Source: Vannielia litorea (GTDB taxonomy: Bacteria > Pseudomonadota > Alphaproteobacteria > Rhodobacterales > Rhodobacteraceae). From it: 64,000 bases of DNA. The notes under the pieces are model-generated. The model made no database searches, had not been told where the DNA came from, and worked only from the letters and a program-made list of their open reading frames with translations. Numbering within the stretch: the first letter of the stretch is position 1; each line of letters begins with the position of its first letter. The stretch lies in the NCBI RefSeq assembly GCF_900142295.1, contig NZ_FSRL01000002.1, forward strand, positions 62,001 to 126,000, given 5' to 3'. This document shows positions 8,190 through 16,043 of the stretch, piece after piece. Position numbers and translations under genes: made by a program.

Positions 8190-8372
8190 GATCGCCTCGG
8201 CAGGTCTCCTGACTTGCGGGTCATCGCGAGTTGGCCGGCCTTCCCGGGGAGGATCCCCCAGTGGCACACAGGCCTCGCTCTCCGCTCACAGTTGCGGGGG
8301 CAGTCGCGGCATTGGAGAGCGGGTCTCCGCACCGTGTTCCCATTTTGCTCCGGGCTTGCGCCCGAACCGAAG
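8190..8372 (-). promoter_or_regulatory. cobalamin (adenosylcobalamin) riboswitch upstream of btuB
   Basis: Read on the minus strand, the element shows the conserved core in order: AAAATGGGAACACGGTG, then GCGACTGCCCCCGCAACTGT, GAGCGG, GCCACTGGG, CCGGGAAGGCCGG, GATGACCCGCAAG and the B12 box GCAAGTCAGGAGACCTGCC at 8199-8217. A closing P1 helix can be drawn between GCTTCGG near 8365 and CCGAGGC near 8197. About 145 nt separate it from the btuB start; this part contains GC-rich hairpins that could act as the expression platform. Binding of the coenzyme is expected to switch off the whole uptake operon. Confidence 0.95.
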
Positions 8373-8401
8373 CAAGGCGGGGGTAGCGCAGGAGAGGCGG
8401 C

Positions 8402-8432
8402 GGGCGCAAGGGATTCGTTTCCCCTGCGCCCC
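8402..8432 (-). terminator. GC-rich hairpin between nhaA and the B12 riboswitch
   Basis: GGGCGCA and TGCGCCC pair around an internal GGG/CCC pairing. The hairpin sits just after the nhaA stop and before the riboswitch on the same strand, so it could separate the two transcripts. No U-run follows, so intrinsic termination is doubtful. Confidence 0.35.
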
Positions 8433-8440
8433 TTGGGTGC

Positions 8441-9658
8441 CTACTCGGCCGCGCGTTCGGCGGCGCCGGGCTGGTTGAGCGCCTCGACCTTCTCGGCCTG
8501 GCCGGGGTTGGTGGCGGCGCGCAGCACCGTATAGCCGATGATGGCCGATACGGCGGAGCCCAGCAGCACGCCGAGGCGCACCTCGTTCATCAGTACCGCA
8601 TCGTCGAACGACAGCGAGCCGATGAAGAGCGACATGGTGAACCCGATGCCGGCAAGGCAGGCCAGGCCGTAGATATGCGCCCAGGTCACCCCGAAGGGCA
8701 GCTTGGCCAGCCCGGACTTGACCATCAGCCAGGTGGTGCCGAAGACGCCGATCTGCTTGCCGACGATCAGGCCGAGCGCCACGCCCAGCGGCACCGGGTC
8801 GAGCAGCGAGGAGAGCGACATGCCCTGAAGCACCACGCCGGCGTTGGCAAAGGCGAAGAGCGGCACGATGACGTAGAGCACGTAGGGAGCCAGCCCGTGC
8901 TCGATCGAGTGCAGGGGCGACTTGTTCCACTTGTCCTTCAGCGGGATGCAGAAGGCGGTGATCACGCCCGCGAGCGTGGCATGCACGCCCGACTTGAGCA
9001 CAAAGACCCACATCACCACGCCCAGCAGCAGGATTGGCGCCACGCGGTGCGCGCCGCGCAGGTTGCGCCAGATCATCAGGGCCAGCGGGATGCAGGCGAG
9101 GAAGAGGTAATCGACCTGGAGGTTGGCGGTGTAGAACAGCGCGATGATGAGAATGGCGCCCATGTCGTCGAGGATCGCCAGCGTCAGCAGGAAGATCTTG
9201 AGCGAGGGCGGCACACGGGAGCCGAGCAGGGCCAGCACGCCCAGCGCGAAGGCGATGTCGGTTGCCGCCGGGATCGCCCAGCCGTGGATGGTGGCGGCGT
9301 TGCCCCAGTTGAAGAACACGTAGACGGCGGCAGGCACCACCATCCCGCCCACGGCGGCCATGCCGGGCAGCACCACGTCGGCGGGGTTCTTCAGCTTGCC
9401 CTCCATCAGCTCGCGCTTCAGCTCGAGACCGATCAGAAAGAAGAAGATGGCCATGAGGCCGTCGTTGATCCACAGAAGCGCCGGTTTCTCGATGCCTTCG
9501 CCGTTCACGGTGACGCCGATGTAGGAACCCAGGAACTCCTGGTACTCGGGGTTGAGCGAGGAGTTGGCGATCATCATCGCGGCCACGGCGGAGAGCATCA
9601 GCACCACGCCGCCGGCGGCGTCGGAGCCGAAGAATTCGTCGATTGTTCTGCGGAGCAT
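8441..9658 (-). CDS. nhaA: Na+/H+ antiporter NhaA
   Basis: A 405-residue inner-membrane protein with about 12 hydrophobic segments, the usual length of NhaA. The ion-binding Asp pair is DD at residues 164-165 (AILDDMGAIL), and Asp134 (AATDIAFALG) matches the helix IV Asp of the Escherichia coli protein. The motif FFFLIGLELKRE is also diagnostic. It exchanges cytoplasmic Na+ for external protons for pH and salt homeostasis, as fits a marine bacterium. ATG at 9658 is preferred over a TTG at 9706 because two AGGGA repeats precede it. It appears monocistronic. Confidence 0.95.
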   Translation of the reverse strand: MLRRTIDEFFGSDAAGGVVLMLSAVAAMMIANSSLNPEYQEFLGSYIGVTVNGEGIEKPALLWINDGLMAIFFFLIGLELKRELMEGKLKNPADVVLPGMAAVGGMVVPAAVYVFFNWGNAATIHGWAIPAATDIAFALGVLALLGSRVPPSLKIFLLTLAILDDMGAILIIALFYTANLQVDYLFLACIPLALMIWRNLRGAHRVAPILLLGVVMWVFVLKSGVHATLAGVITAFCIPLKDKWNKSPLHSIEHGLAPYVLYVIVPLFAFANAGVVLQGMSLSSLLDPVPLGVALGLIVGKQIGVFGTTWLMVKSGLAKLPFGVTWAHIYGLACLAGIGFTMSLFIGSLSFDDAVLMNEVRLGVLLGSAVSAIIGYTVLRAATNPGQAEKVEALNQPGAAERAAE

Positions 9659-9755
9659 TCCCTGTCCCTGTTGCGCGTTCAGTTTCCCTAGGTAACGAGA
9701 TGGCAACCCGGTTGGTTCAGATCAACCGCGTGAGGCGTGGTGTCGCAGGTTTTTC

Positions 9756-10427
9756 TCAGAGTTTCTCGAAGATTGCGCAGGCCAGTTCGGCGCGGATGGC
9801 AAAGCCGAGGCTCTCGTAGAGCGCGATGGCCGCCGGGTTGGAGGCGAAGGCGTGGAGAAACGGCGTGCTGCCCGCAGCCGTGATCTGGTGCGCGACATGG
9901 GCAGAGAGCCGCCGGGCGAGCCCCTGGCCCCGCGCCGAGGGGTCGGTGCAGACGCCGGAAATCTCGGTGAAGCCGGGCGCGGCCATGCGGGTGCCGGCCA
10001 TGGCGATGAGCCGGCCCTCGTGGCGGATGCCCCAGAACGGCCCGAGCTCCAGCGCGCGCAGGGTGAAGGGGCCTGGCCTGGTGGCCTCTGCCAGCGCCAG
10101 CATCTCGGCGGCGTCGCGCGGGCCGAGGGGGGTGATGCGCGGGTCGTCGGGCGCGGGCGGCAGGGTGCGGGAGGTCAGTTGGACGGCATCGGCGCGCAGG
10201 GTCTCGGTGAAGCCGGGCAGGGTGGCCACCCGGGCCTTCTGGAGAAACACGGCGATCTCGCCGGGCGCGGCGAGGGTGGCGAGGTCTTCGGGGTGGGCCG
10301 GGTCGATGCAGGCGAACGGAATCAGCCCCGGGTCGTAGCGCAGGGCGGTGCCGCCGCGCTGGGCGAGCTGCGCGTGGGGGCCGGTGAGGGCGGCCCGTGC
10401 GGGGCAATCGAGCGGGTGGTCGGGCAT
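9756..10427 (-). CDS. GNAT-family N-acetyltransferase
   Basis: A 223-residue protein whose C-terminal half (about 115-220) is a GNAT fold. The acetyl-CoA pyrophosphate loop is recognisable as TDPSARGQGLARRL, followed by the AsnProAlaAla helix (FASNPAAIALYESLGF) that closes the domain. The N-terminal 100 residues resemble those of FR47-type GNATs and are not otherwise recognisable. The acceptor substrate is unknown. ATG at 10427 has CAGGA eight bases upstream. It is flanked by the terminator of the rhodanese operon upstream and nhaA downstream, so it is probably transcribed alone. Confidence 0.85.
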   Translation of the reverse strand: MPDHPLDCPARAALTGPHAQLAQRGGTALRYDPGLIPFACIDPAHPEDLATLAAPGEIAVFLQKARVATLPGFTETLRADAVQLTSRTLPPAPDDPRITPLGPRDAAEMLALAEATRPGPFTLRALELGPFWGIRHEGRLIAMAGTRMAAPGFTEISGVCTDPSARGQGLARRLSAHVAHQITAAGSTPFLHAFASNPAAIALYESLGFAIRAELACAIFEKL

Positions 10428-10484
10428 GGGCGGGTCCTGCGCATCTGCCCCCAACATGCCCCGGACGGCGGGCGCAAGCATGAA

Positions 10485-10531
10485 ACGGCCGGGGCGCGGC
10501 GGCCCCTGTGCCGTCGGCCCGCCCCGGCCGT
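10485..10531 (-). terminator. strong hairpin after the persulfide dioxygenase-rhodanese pair
   Basis: ACGGCCGGGGCG (10485-10496) and CGCCCCGGCCGT (10520-10531) form a perfect 12-bp stem with a GC-rich loop. It begins four bases after the rhodanese stop codon. On the minus strand the stem is followed only by TTTC, so it may act as a weak intrinsic terminator or an mRNA-stabilising end. Confidence 0.6.
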
Positions 10532-10535
10532 CCTG

Positions 10536-10922
10536 TCAGCTGCCCGAGCTGGAAGACCTGACCAGCGCGCCGGAGGCCATGTCGGTGGTGATGTAATCCA
10601 GCTTGGCCTCCTTCCAGCCGCCAAAGCCGCCGTCCATGTGGGCAATCTGCCCGCCACGGGCCTCAAGCGTCTTGCGCGCCATCTTCTCGGAGCGTTTGGA
10701 GGAGCCGCACATCAGAACGACGCGCTTGTCGCCCTCCTCGGGCAGGAAGCGCGGGTCGAAGAAGGCCATGGGCAGCAGCAGGGCCCCCTCGACATGCTCG
10801 AAGGCGTATTCCGCCGGGGTGCGCACGTCGACCAGCACCAGCTTGCCCTGCGTAAGGCCCTCGTTGACCTCTTCGGGGGTCCAGGTTTCCAGCGTGCCGT
10901 GATCGGTGGTCTCGGTCTTCAT
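10536..10922 (-). CDS. rhodanese-domain sulfurtransferase
   Basis: A 128-residue single-domain rhodanese. The pattern VLVDVRTPAEYAFEHVEGALLLP is followed by the active-site loop MCGSSKRS with the catalytic Cys at residue 72, which would carry a persulfide. A final Gly/Trp segment (GGFGGWKEA) is also typical. There is no signal peptide, so it is cytoplasmic. It lies ten bases downstream of an ETHE1-type metallo-hydrolase. Persulfide dioxygenase and rhodanese are repeatedly paired, and some enzymes fuse both, so the two probably act on glutathione persulfide and sulfane sulfur. Confidence 0.9.
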   Translation of the reverse strand: MKTETTDHGTLETWTPEEVNEGLTQGKLVLVDVRTPAEYAFEHVEGALLLPMAFFDPRFLPEEGDKRVVLMCGSSKRSEKMARKTLEARGGQIAHMDGGFGGWKEAKLDYITTDMASGALVRSSSSGS

Positions 10923-10931
10923 GATGTGTCC

Positions 10932-11831
10932 TCAAAATCTGTTTGCGGGGATCTTGTAGTAGCTGTGCCCGTCCGCCTCCGGCTCAGGCAGGCGGCCGCC
11001 GCGCAGGTTGACCTGAAGCGCGAAGAGCATCCGTTCGGGCAGGCCGAGGGTCTCGTCGCGCGCGTCGCGCAGCGCGATGAACGCCTCCCGGCTCCTGCCG
11101 CCGCCGACATGCGGGTTGTCGGCGCGGTGCCGGGCGACGGTGGCCTCGCACTCCGGCTGGTCGCGGTCGTCGGTGCCGTAGTCGTGGCCTATGAACAGGC
11201 GGGTCTCGTCGGGCAGGTCGAGGATGCGCTGGATCGAGCGCCACAGCTCCTCGGTGCTGCCGCCCGGAAAATCGGCCCGCGCGGTGCCGACATCGACATG
11301 CATGAGCGTGTCGTGGACGAAGGCGGCATCGCCGACGACATAGGTGATGGAGCCGAGCGTATGCCCGGTCGAGAGCATCACCCGCACGTCCAACTCGCCC
11401 AGCTTGAAACTCTCGCCATCGGCAAAGAGCCGGTCGAAATCGCCCTTGATCGGGAAAGCACCGGGCATGTGGTAGTAGTCGCGCCAGAGCTCGGCGATCT
11501 CGGTGCATCTCTCGCCGATGCCGTGCGGTGCGCCGGTGCGCCCGGCCAGCCAGTGGCCGGCGGTCAGGTGGTCGGCGTGGGGATGGGTGTCGAGGATCCA
11601 GGCCAGCTCGTAGCCGTTGGTCTCGATGCAGCGCAGCAGGTCTTCGGCGGATTCGGTGGAGGTGCGGGCATGGGCCGGGTCGAAATCGAGCACGGGGTCG
11701 ATGATGGCGCAGGCTTTCGTGGCCGGATCGGCGCAGATGTATTGCCACGATCCGGTGTCTTCTTCGTAAAACCCGTGCACAACGGGACCGCTCCCGCTGG
11801 CGGCGCTTTTTACCTGGCGTCCGGTCGGCAT
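10932..11831 (-). CDS. MBL-fold persulfide dioxygenase-like hydrolase (ETHE1/Blh type)
   Basis: A 299-residue metallo-beta-lactamase-fold protein. The metal motif THPHADH is at residues 82-88, with further ligands in STGHTLGS and the Asp of AFVHDTLMHVD and a C-terminal FIGHDYGTDDR. The layout corresponds to the ETHE1/Blh persulfide dioxygenase branch, which oxidises glutathione persulfide to sulfite, rather than to glyoxalase II. AAGGAGAG lies directly before ATG 11831. Its coupling with a rhodanese ten bases downstream supports a role in sulfide or persulfide detoxification. No sulfide-sensing repressor is visible next to it. Confidence 0.85.
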   Translation of the reverse strand: MPTGRQVKSAASGSGPVVHGFYEEDTGSWQYICADPATKACAIIDPVLDFDPAHARTSTESAEDLLRCIETNGYELAWILDTHPHADHLTAGHWLAGRTGAPHGIGERCTEIAELWRDYYHMPGAFPIKGDFDRLFADGESFKLGELDVRVMLSTGHTLGSITYVVGDAAFVHDTLMHVDVGTARADFPGGSTEELWRSIQRILDLPDETRLFIGHDYGTDDRDQPECEATVARHRADNPHVGGGRSREAFIALRDARDETLGLPERMLFALQVNLRGGRLPEPEADGHSYYKIPANRF

Positions 11832-11934
11832 GCTCTCTCCTTTCCGTGTCGTTCCCAAGGGAAACGGCCTTACCGCGCTGGAAGGTTCCATCGCGGGTGC
11901 GATTCGAAGGGCCGGAGGGGCCGGACGGGGGGCC

Positions 11935-11972
11935 CGAAAAACAACAAACCCCCGGGCAGGGCCGCGGGGGTC
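11935..11972 (-). terminator. Rho-independent terminator downstream of rpsU
   Basis: On the minus strand, ACCCCCG and CGGGGGT enclose a short GC-rich loop and are followed by TTTGTTGTTTTT. This is a well-formed intrinsic terminator, about 45 bases after the rpsU stop. Confidence 0.8.
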
Positions 11973-12019
11973 GTCGTAGGCGGGGGCCGAAACCCTCGCC
12001 GTTCGTGTGTCGACGGGAT

Positions 12020-12226
12020 TTACATCATCCCTTCGCGCTGGGCCTTCTTCCGAGCCAGCTTCCGCGCACGGCGGATCGCTTCGGCCTTTTCACGGGCTTT
12101 CTTCTCGGACGGCTTCTCGAAGTGTTGCTTGAGTTTCATCTCACGAAACACACCCTCGCGCTGAAGTTTCTTCTTCAGAGCACGAAGCGCCTGATCGACG
12201 TTGTTGTCACGAACGCTTACCTGCAT
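12020..12226 (-). CDS. rpsU: 30S ribosomal protein S21
   Basis: A 68-residue, very basic protein that matches S21 throughout: [19 protein letters not shown] at the N-terminus, [20 protein letters not shown] in the middle and an Arg/Lys/Ala-rich C-terminal helix. S21 binds the small subunit near the anti-Shine-Dalgarno region of 16S rRNA and assists initiation. Length fits alphaproteobacterial S21. It is transcribed divergently from the COQ9 gene and ended by a clear intrinsic terminator. Confidence 0.97.
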   Translation of the reverse strand: MQVSVRDNNVDQALRALKKKLQREGVFREMKLKQHFEKPSEKKAREKAEAIRRARKLARKKAQREGMM

Positions 12227-12341
12227 GTGGTTGTCACCACCTTTCCGGTTTGAGTTGCAAGAATTTGCAGGAGGGCGCCGTATAGCAAAGCGCCGGGCAT
12301 CTGTCTACACTCGCCGGAAATTTGCCCTATGTTGCCGAGAC

Positions 12342-13043
12342 ATGATGACGAGCCAGCCCGAAACCCCCGCAAAAGCCGCCATTCTCGATGCCGCCCTGCC
12401 CCACGTCGCCTTCGACGGATGGTCCGACGAGGCCCTGACCCGTGCCGCCGGGGAGGCGGGGGTGAGCGCGGGCGAGGCGAGGGCGCTGTTTCCGCGCGGC
12501 GCGGTGGACCTGGCGCTGGCCTTTCATGCCCGCGGCGATGCGAAGATGCTGGAGGCGCTGGGCGCGGTCGAGCTGGAGGCGATGCGCTTCTCCGAGCGGG
12601 TGGCCCATGCGGTACGGCTCCGGCTTGAGGCGATCGAGGGCGATCGGGAGGCGGTGCGCCGCGCCGCCTCGCTCTTCGCCCTGCCACAGAACGCCGCCGC
12701 AGGCGCCGGCGCGGTCTGGGGCACGGCGGATGCGATCTGGCGGGCGCTGGGCGACACCAGCGAAGACCTCAACTGGTACTCCAAGCGGGCCACGCTCTCG
12801 GCGGTCTACTCGGCCACGCTGCTCTATTGGCTGGGCGACCAGAGCGAGGGACACGAGGCGACCTGGGCCTTTCTCGACCGGCGCATCGACGATGTGATGC
12901 GAATCGAGAAGCTGAAGGCCGGGCTTCGGAAGAACCCGCTGACCAAGGGGCTGATGGCCGGGCCCGAGTGGCTGGCCGCCCGCGTGCGTGCGCCGCGCAG
13001 CACCCCGCCGGCCGACATGCCCGGCCATGTGAGCAAACCCTAG
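12342..13043 (+). CDS. COQ9-family ubiquinone biosynthesis protein
   Basis: A 233-residue protein with the two-part COQ9 layout: an N-terminal TetR-like helical segment (AAILDAALPHVAFDGWSDEA) and a C-terminal lipid-binding domain with the conserved stretch DTSEDLNWYSKRATLSAVY and LLYWLGD. COQ9 binds isoprenoid lipids and presents quinone precursors to the hydroxylase COQ7. Bacterial copies are largely restricted to alphaproteobacteria, which supports the taxonomic placement. The start is ATG 12342 or ATG 12345. The gene shares the 115-bp region with divergent rpsU and is followed 43 bp later by a quinone oxidoreductase. Confidence 0.9.
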   Translation: MMTSQPETPAKAAILDAALPHVAFDGWSDEALTRAAGEAGVSAGEARALFPRGAVDLALAFHARGDAKMLEALGAVELEAMRFSERVAHAVRLRLEAIEGDREAVRRAASLFALPQNAAAGAGAVWGTADAIWRALGDTSEDLNWYSKRATLSAVYSATLLYWLGDQSEGHEATWAFLDRRIDDVMRIEKLKAGLRKNPLTKGLMAGPEWLAARVRAPRSTPPADMPGHVSKP

Positions 13044-13086
13044 GGCGGGTGCCGCCCCCGCCACTCCCAAGACCAAGGACTCCCCG

Positions 13087-14079
13087 ATGACCCTGCCCGA
13101 GACGATGAACGCCGTGAAAATCACCAGGCCCGGCGGGCCCGAGGTGCTGACGCTGACGCAGGTGGAGGTGCCGCAGCCCGGCGCGGGGGAGATCGTGATC
13201 AGGGTGGCCTGGGCCGGGGTGAACCGGCCCGACGCGCTGCAACGCGCCGGGGCCTATGCCCCGCCGCCCGATGCCTCTCCCCTGCCCGGCCTCGAGTGCT
13301 CGGGCGAGGTGGTGGCCGTGGGCGAGGGCGCGCGCTGGGCGGTGGGCGAGCACGTCTGCGCCCTGCTGCCGGGCGGAGGTTACGCCGAATACGTCAAGTG
13401 CCCCGCCGCCCATGCCCTGCCGGTGCCGGAGGGGATGGGGCTGCGCGCGGCCGCCTGCCTGCCGGAGACTTTCTTCACCGTCTGGTCCAACGTCTTCATG
13501 CGCGGCGGGCTGAAGGCGGGCGAGGTGTTTCTGGTGCACGGCGGCTCCTCGGGCATCGGCACCACGGCGATCCAGCTCGCCCATGCCTTCGGCGCACGGG
13601 TGTTCACCACGGCGGGCTCCCGTGAGAAGTGCGAGGCCTGCCTGGGTCTCGGCGCCGAACGGGCAATCAACTACCGCGAGGAAGACTTCGTCGAGGTGCT
13701 GAAGGCCGAGGGCGGGGCCAACCTGGTGCTCGACATGGTCGGCGGCGACTACATCCCCCGCAACGTCGCCGCCATGGCGATGGACGGGCGGATGGTGCAC
13801 ATCGCCTTCCTCTCGGGCCCCAAGGCGGAGCTGAACTTTGCCCAGGTCATGGCGCGGCGGCTCACCCTCACCGGCAGCACCCTGCGCCCGCAATCGGTGG
13901 CCGCCAAGGCGGCGATCGCGGCTGAGCTGGAAGAGAAGGTCTGGCCGCTGCTCGCCTCGGGCCGTGTGGCGCCGGTGATGGACCAGGCCTTCGCGCTCGC
14001 CGACGCGGCGCAGGCGCACGCCCGGATGGAGAGCTCGCAGCATATCGGCAAGATCGTGCTGGAGGTGGCCGGCGGGTGA
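13087..14079 (+). CDS. NAD(P)H:quinone oxidoreductase (PIG3/QOR type)
   Basis: A 330-residue medium-chain dehydrogenase/reductase. The N-terminal GroES-like domain includes WAGVNRPDALQRAG, and the cofactor domain has the glycine-rich stretch HGGSSGIGTTAIQLA near residue 150 followed by VFTTAGSREKCEACL. There are no zinc-ligand Cys clusters, which places it with quinone oxidoreductases of the PIG3 group rather than alcohol dehydrogenases. It would reduce quinones with NADPH in the cytoplasm. It lies 43 bp behind COQ9 and overlaps the next gene by four bases, so the three genes are probably one transcript. Confidence 0.88.
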   Translation: MTLPETMNAVKITRPGGPEVLTLTQVEVPQPGAGEIVIRVAWAGVNRPDALQRAGAYAPPPDASPLPGLECSGEVVAVGEGARWAVGEHVCALLPGGGYAEYVKCPAAHALPVPEGMGLRAAACLPETFFTVWSNVFMRGGLKAGEVFLVHGGSSGIGTTAIQLAHAFGARVFTTAGSREKCEACLGLGAERAINYREEDFVEVLKAEGGANLVLDMVGGDYIPRNVAAMAMDGRMVHIAFLSGPKAELNFAQVMARRLTLTGSTLRPQSVAAKAAIAAELEEKVWPLLASGRVAPVMDQAFALADAAQAHARMESSQHIGKIVLEVAGG

Positions 14080-14537
14080 GCCGCTACCACCCGGCGCCGC
14101 TTTCCACGCCGCCCGGCACGCTGGTTGCGTTGCGCGACTGGATGCTGGCGGAGGGGGCCAACTTTGAGGGCTATGCGCTCGACGGGCGCGGCGTGGGCGA
14201 GGGATTCTCGGTGCGCCACGACGGCGCGGCCTGGCTCTGGGGCAACGAAGAGCGCGGCCAGTGGCGCGAGGTGGCCCGCTTCGAGACCGAGGCAGGGCTG
14301 GCGGCGCATGCCTGGGCCGAGATCGCAGCCGACGACTGGGCCTGGAGCCACCTGGTGGTGATGACCGACGATGCCGAGCGGGCCAGGGTCGTTGCCGAGG
14401 AGTGCCGGGCGCGGGGGCTTGTGGTGTTCACCGACAGCATCCCCTACGGCGGCCCCGACGACCCGCGCCACAGGGTCTTCGTGTTCGGACGCGGGATCGA
14501 CGCGGTGGCCGACCTGGTGCAGCGCGACTGGATCTAG
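14076..14537 (+). CDS. hypothetical protein coupled to the quinone oxidoreductase
   Basis: A 153-residue soluble protein that I do not recognise. It has no signal peptide or membrane segment, many Trp and acidic residues, and an alternating strand-helix pattern. A central HLVVMTDDAERARVVAEE helix-strand unit and a C-terminal FVFGRGIDAVADLVQRDWI suggest an alpha/beta fold. The GTG start overlaps the preceding stop (GTGA), which argues for a real, translationally coupled gene. The next gene is convergent, so this ends the COQ9 operon. Confidence 0.7.
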   Translation: MSRYHPAPLSTPPGTLVALRDWMLAEGANFEGYALDGRGVGEGFSVRHDGAAWLWGNEERGQWREVARFETEAGLAAHAWAEIAADDWAWSHLVVMTDDAERARVVAEECRARGLVVFTDSIPYGGPDDPRHRVFVFGRGIDAVADLVQRDWI

Positions 14538-14585
14538 GCGCACCGCTGCCATGACGGGCCGGCGCGCGGTGGCCCGGGTGCGGCC

Positions 14586-16007
14586 CTACTCGGCGGCCCT
14601 CTGCGGCACGGGTTCGGGGGCCTCGGCGAATTCGCGCGGCAGCACCACGGCGAACTCGGTGCCTTCCGGGCCGGTGCGGCTGAGGTCGAGCCTGCCGCCG
14701 TGGCCGCGGATCAGCTCGGCCGAAATCGCCAGCCCGAGGCCCGACCCGCCCTTGCGGAACCCGCCCTGGAACGGCTGGAACAGGTGCTCCTGCGCCTTGG
14801 GCGGCAGGCCGGGGCCGGTATCGGTGACGGTGATCACCCAGCCGTCGTCTTCCTCCCGCCCGGTCACGCAGATCTCTCCCGGCTTGCCGGTGGCGACGAT
14901 GGCCTGCCGGGCGTTGCGGATGAGGTTGGTCAGCACCCGGAAGAGCTGCTCGCTGTCGGCGCGCAGGGTCAGGCCGCTGGGGATGTCCTCGGCATAGGAG
15001 ATGTCGTGCTCGCCCGCCGCCAGGCGCTCGCTGTCGATCACGTCGTTCACCAGGGGGGCCAGCGCGAAGCGCGAGAGCTTCGGCGGCGGCTCCTCGGCGC
15101 GGCCGAAGGCCAGCGTGCTCTCGCAGAGGTTGACCGCGCGGCTGATCGAGTTGACCAGCTTGGGCGCTGCGCGGGCCACCGCCGGGTCCTTGGAGCTTTC
15201 CATCCGGTCGGCGAAGAGCTGGGCGGTGGTGAGGATGTTGCGCAGGTCGTGGCTGATGCGGGCCACGGCGCCGCCAAGCTGGGCCAGGCGGTCCTTCTGC
15301 TTCAGCGCGGAGGTGAGCTGGGTCTGAAGCGCGTTCAGCCCCTCCTCCGCCTCGCGCAGCTCCAGCGCGCCGGCGCGCGGCTCGATGATGCGGCGGGCAT
15401 CCTCGGGGGCCTTGGCATAGCTCGCCATCGCATCGACCACATGGTGGATCGGGCGGACGATGAAGATGCGGACGGCGAGGAACAGCAGCAGCGCTGTCAG
15501 CGCCGAAATCACCGCCGAGAGCCAGAGGATTCGCACGCCGTAGTCGAGCATCGCCATGCGCAGGTCGGCGGTGTCCATCGTCACCTCGATCAGCAGCCCG
15601 GCCTCCTTGACCGGGTCGCCGATGACCCGGATCAACTCGGCATCGCGCTTCCACAGCCGCATCATGGCGTCCATCATCAGCACCCAGGGGCCCGGGTCGC
15701 GCAGGTCGTAGGTCTGGGTCACCGGGGCGATGATTGGCGAGGAGAGAATCAGCTCGCGCATCTCGTCGCGCCGCAACACCACGTTCATGACGCCGGCGTT
15801 GCGCAGGAGTTCGGCCTCGAGGTTGGCGTCGATCACCTCGTCGGTCGCCAGCAGCGCCAGCGAGGCGATCTGGGCCCGCTCCAGGCGCGACAGCAGAAAG
15901 TCCTCCCGGAAGCGCGCGATGGAGGGCACGAAGATCAGCACTTCGGCCAGCATGACGAAGGCGATCGTCAGCATCAGGAAGCGGCCGGAGAGCGTATTCA
16001 GGAACAT
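14586..16007 (-). CDS. membrane-bound sensor histidine kinase
   Basis: A 473-residue two-transmembrane histidine kinase. TM1 (about 9-30) and TM2 (about 158-184) flank a periplasmic sensor of about 125 residues. A HAMP-like linker follows, then the phospho-acceptor motif ISHDLRN with His253. The ATPase part has an N box (NLIRNARQAI), G1 (VTDTGPGL) and G2 (GGSGLGLAI). No response regulator gene is adjacent, so it is an orphan here. The signal is unknown. It is monocistronic between a convergent gene and a 36-bp gap to the disulfide oxidoreductase upstream. Confidence 0.9.
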   Translation of the reverse strand: MFLNTLSGRFLMLTIAFVMLAEVLIFVPSIARFREDFLLSRLERAQIASLALLATDEVIDANLEAELLRNAGVMNVVLRRDEMRELILSSPIIAPVTQTYDLRDPGPWVLMMDAMMRLWKRDAELIRVIGDPVKEAGLLIEVTMDTADLRMAMLDYGVRILWLSAVISALTALLLFLAVRIFIVRPIHHVVDAMASYAKAPEDARRIIEPRAGALELREAEEGLNALQTQLTSALKQKDRLAQLGGAVARISHDLRNILTTAQLFADRMESSKDPAVARAAPKLVNSISRAVNLCESTLAFGRAEEPPPKLSRFALAPLVNDVIDSERLAAGEHDISYAEDIPSGLTLRADSEQLFRVLTNLIRNARQAIVATGKPGEICVTGREEDDGWVITVTDTGPGLPPKAQEHLFQPFQGGFRKGGSGLGLAISAELIRGHGGRLDLSRTGPEGTEFAVVLPREFAEAPEPVPQRAAE

Positions 16008-16043
16008 TTCTCGCGCGTTATACCATTTCCGCGCGGTCCGTCG

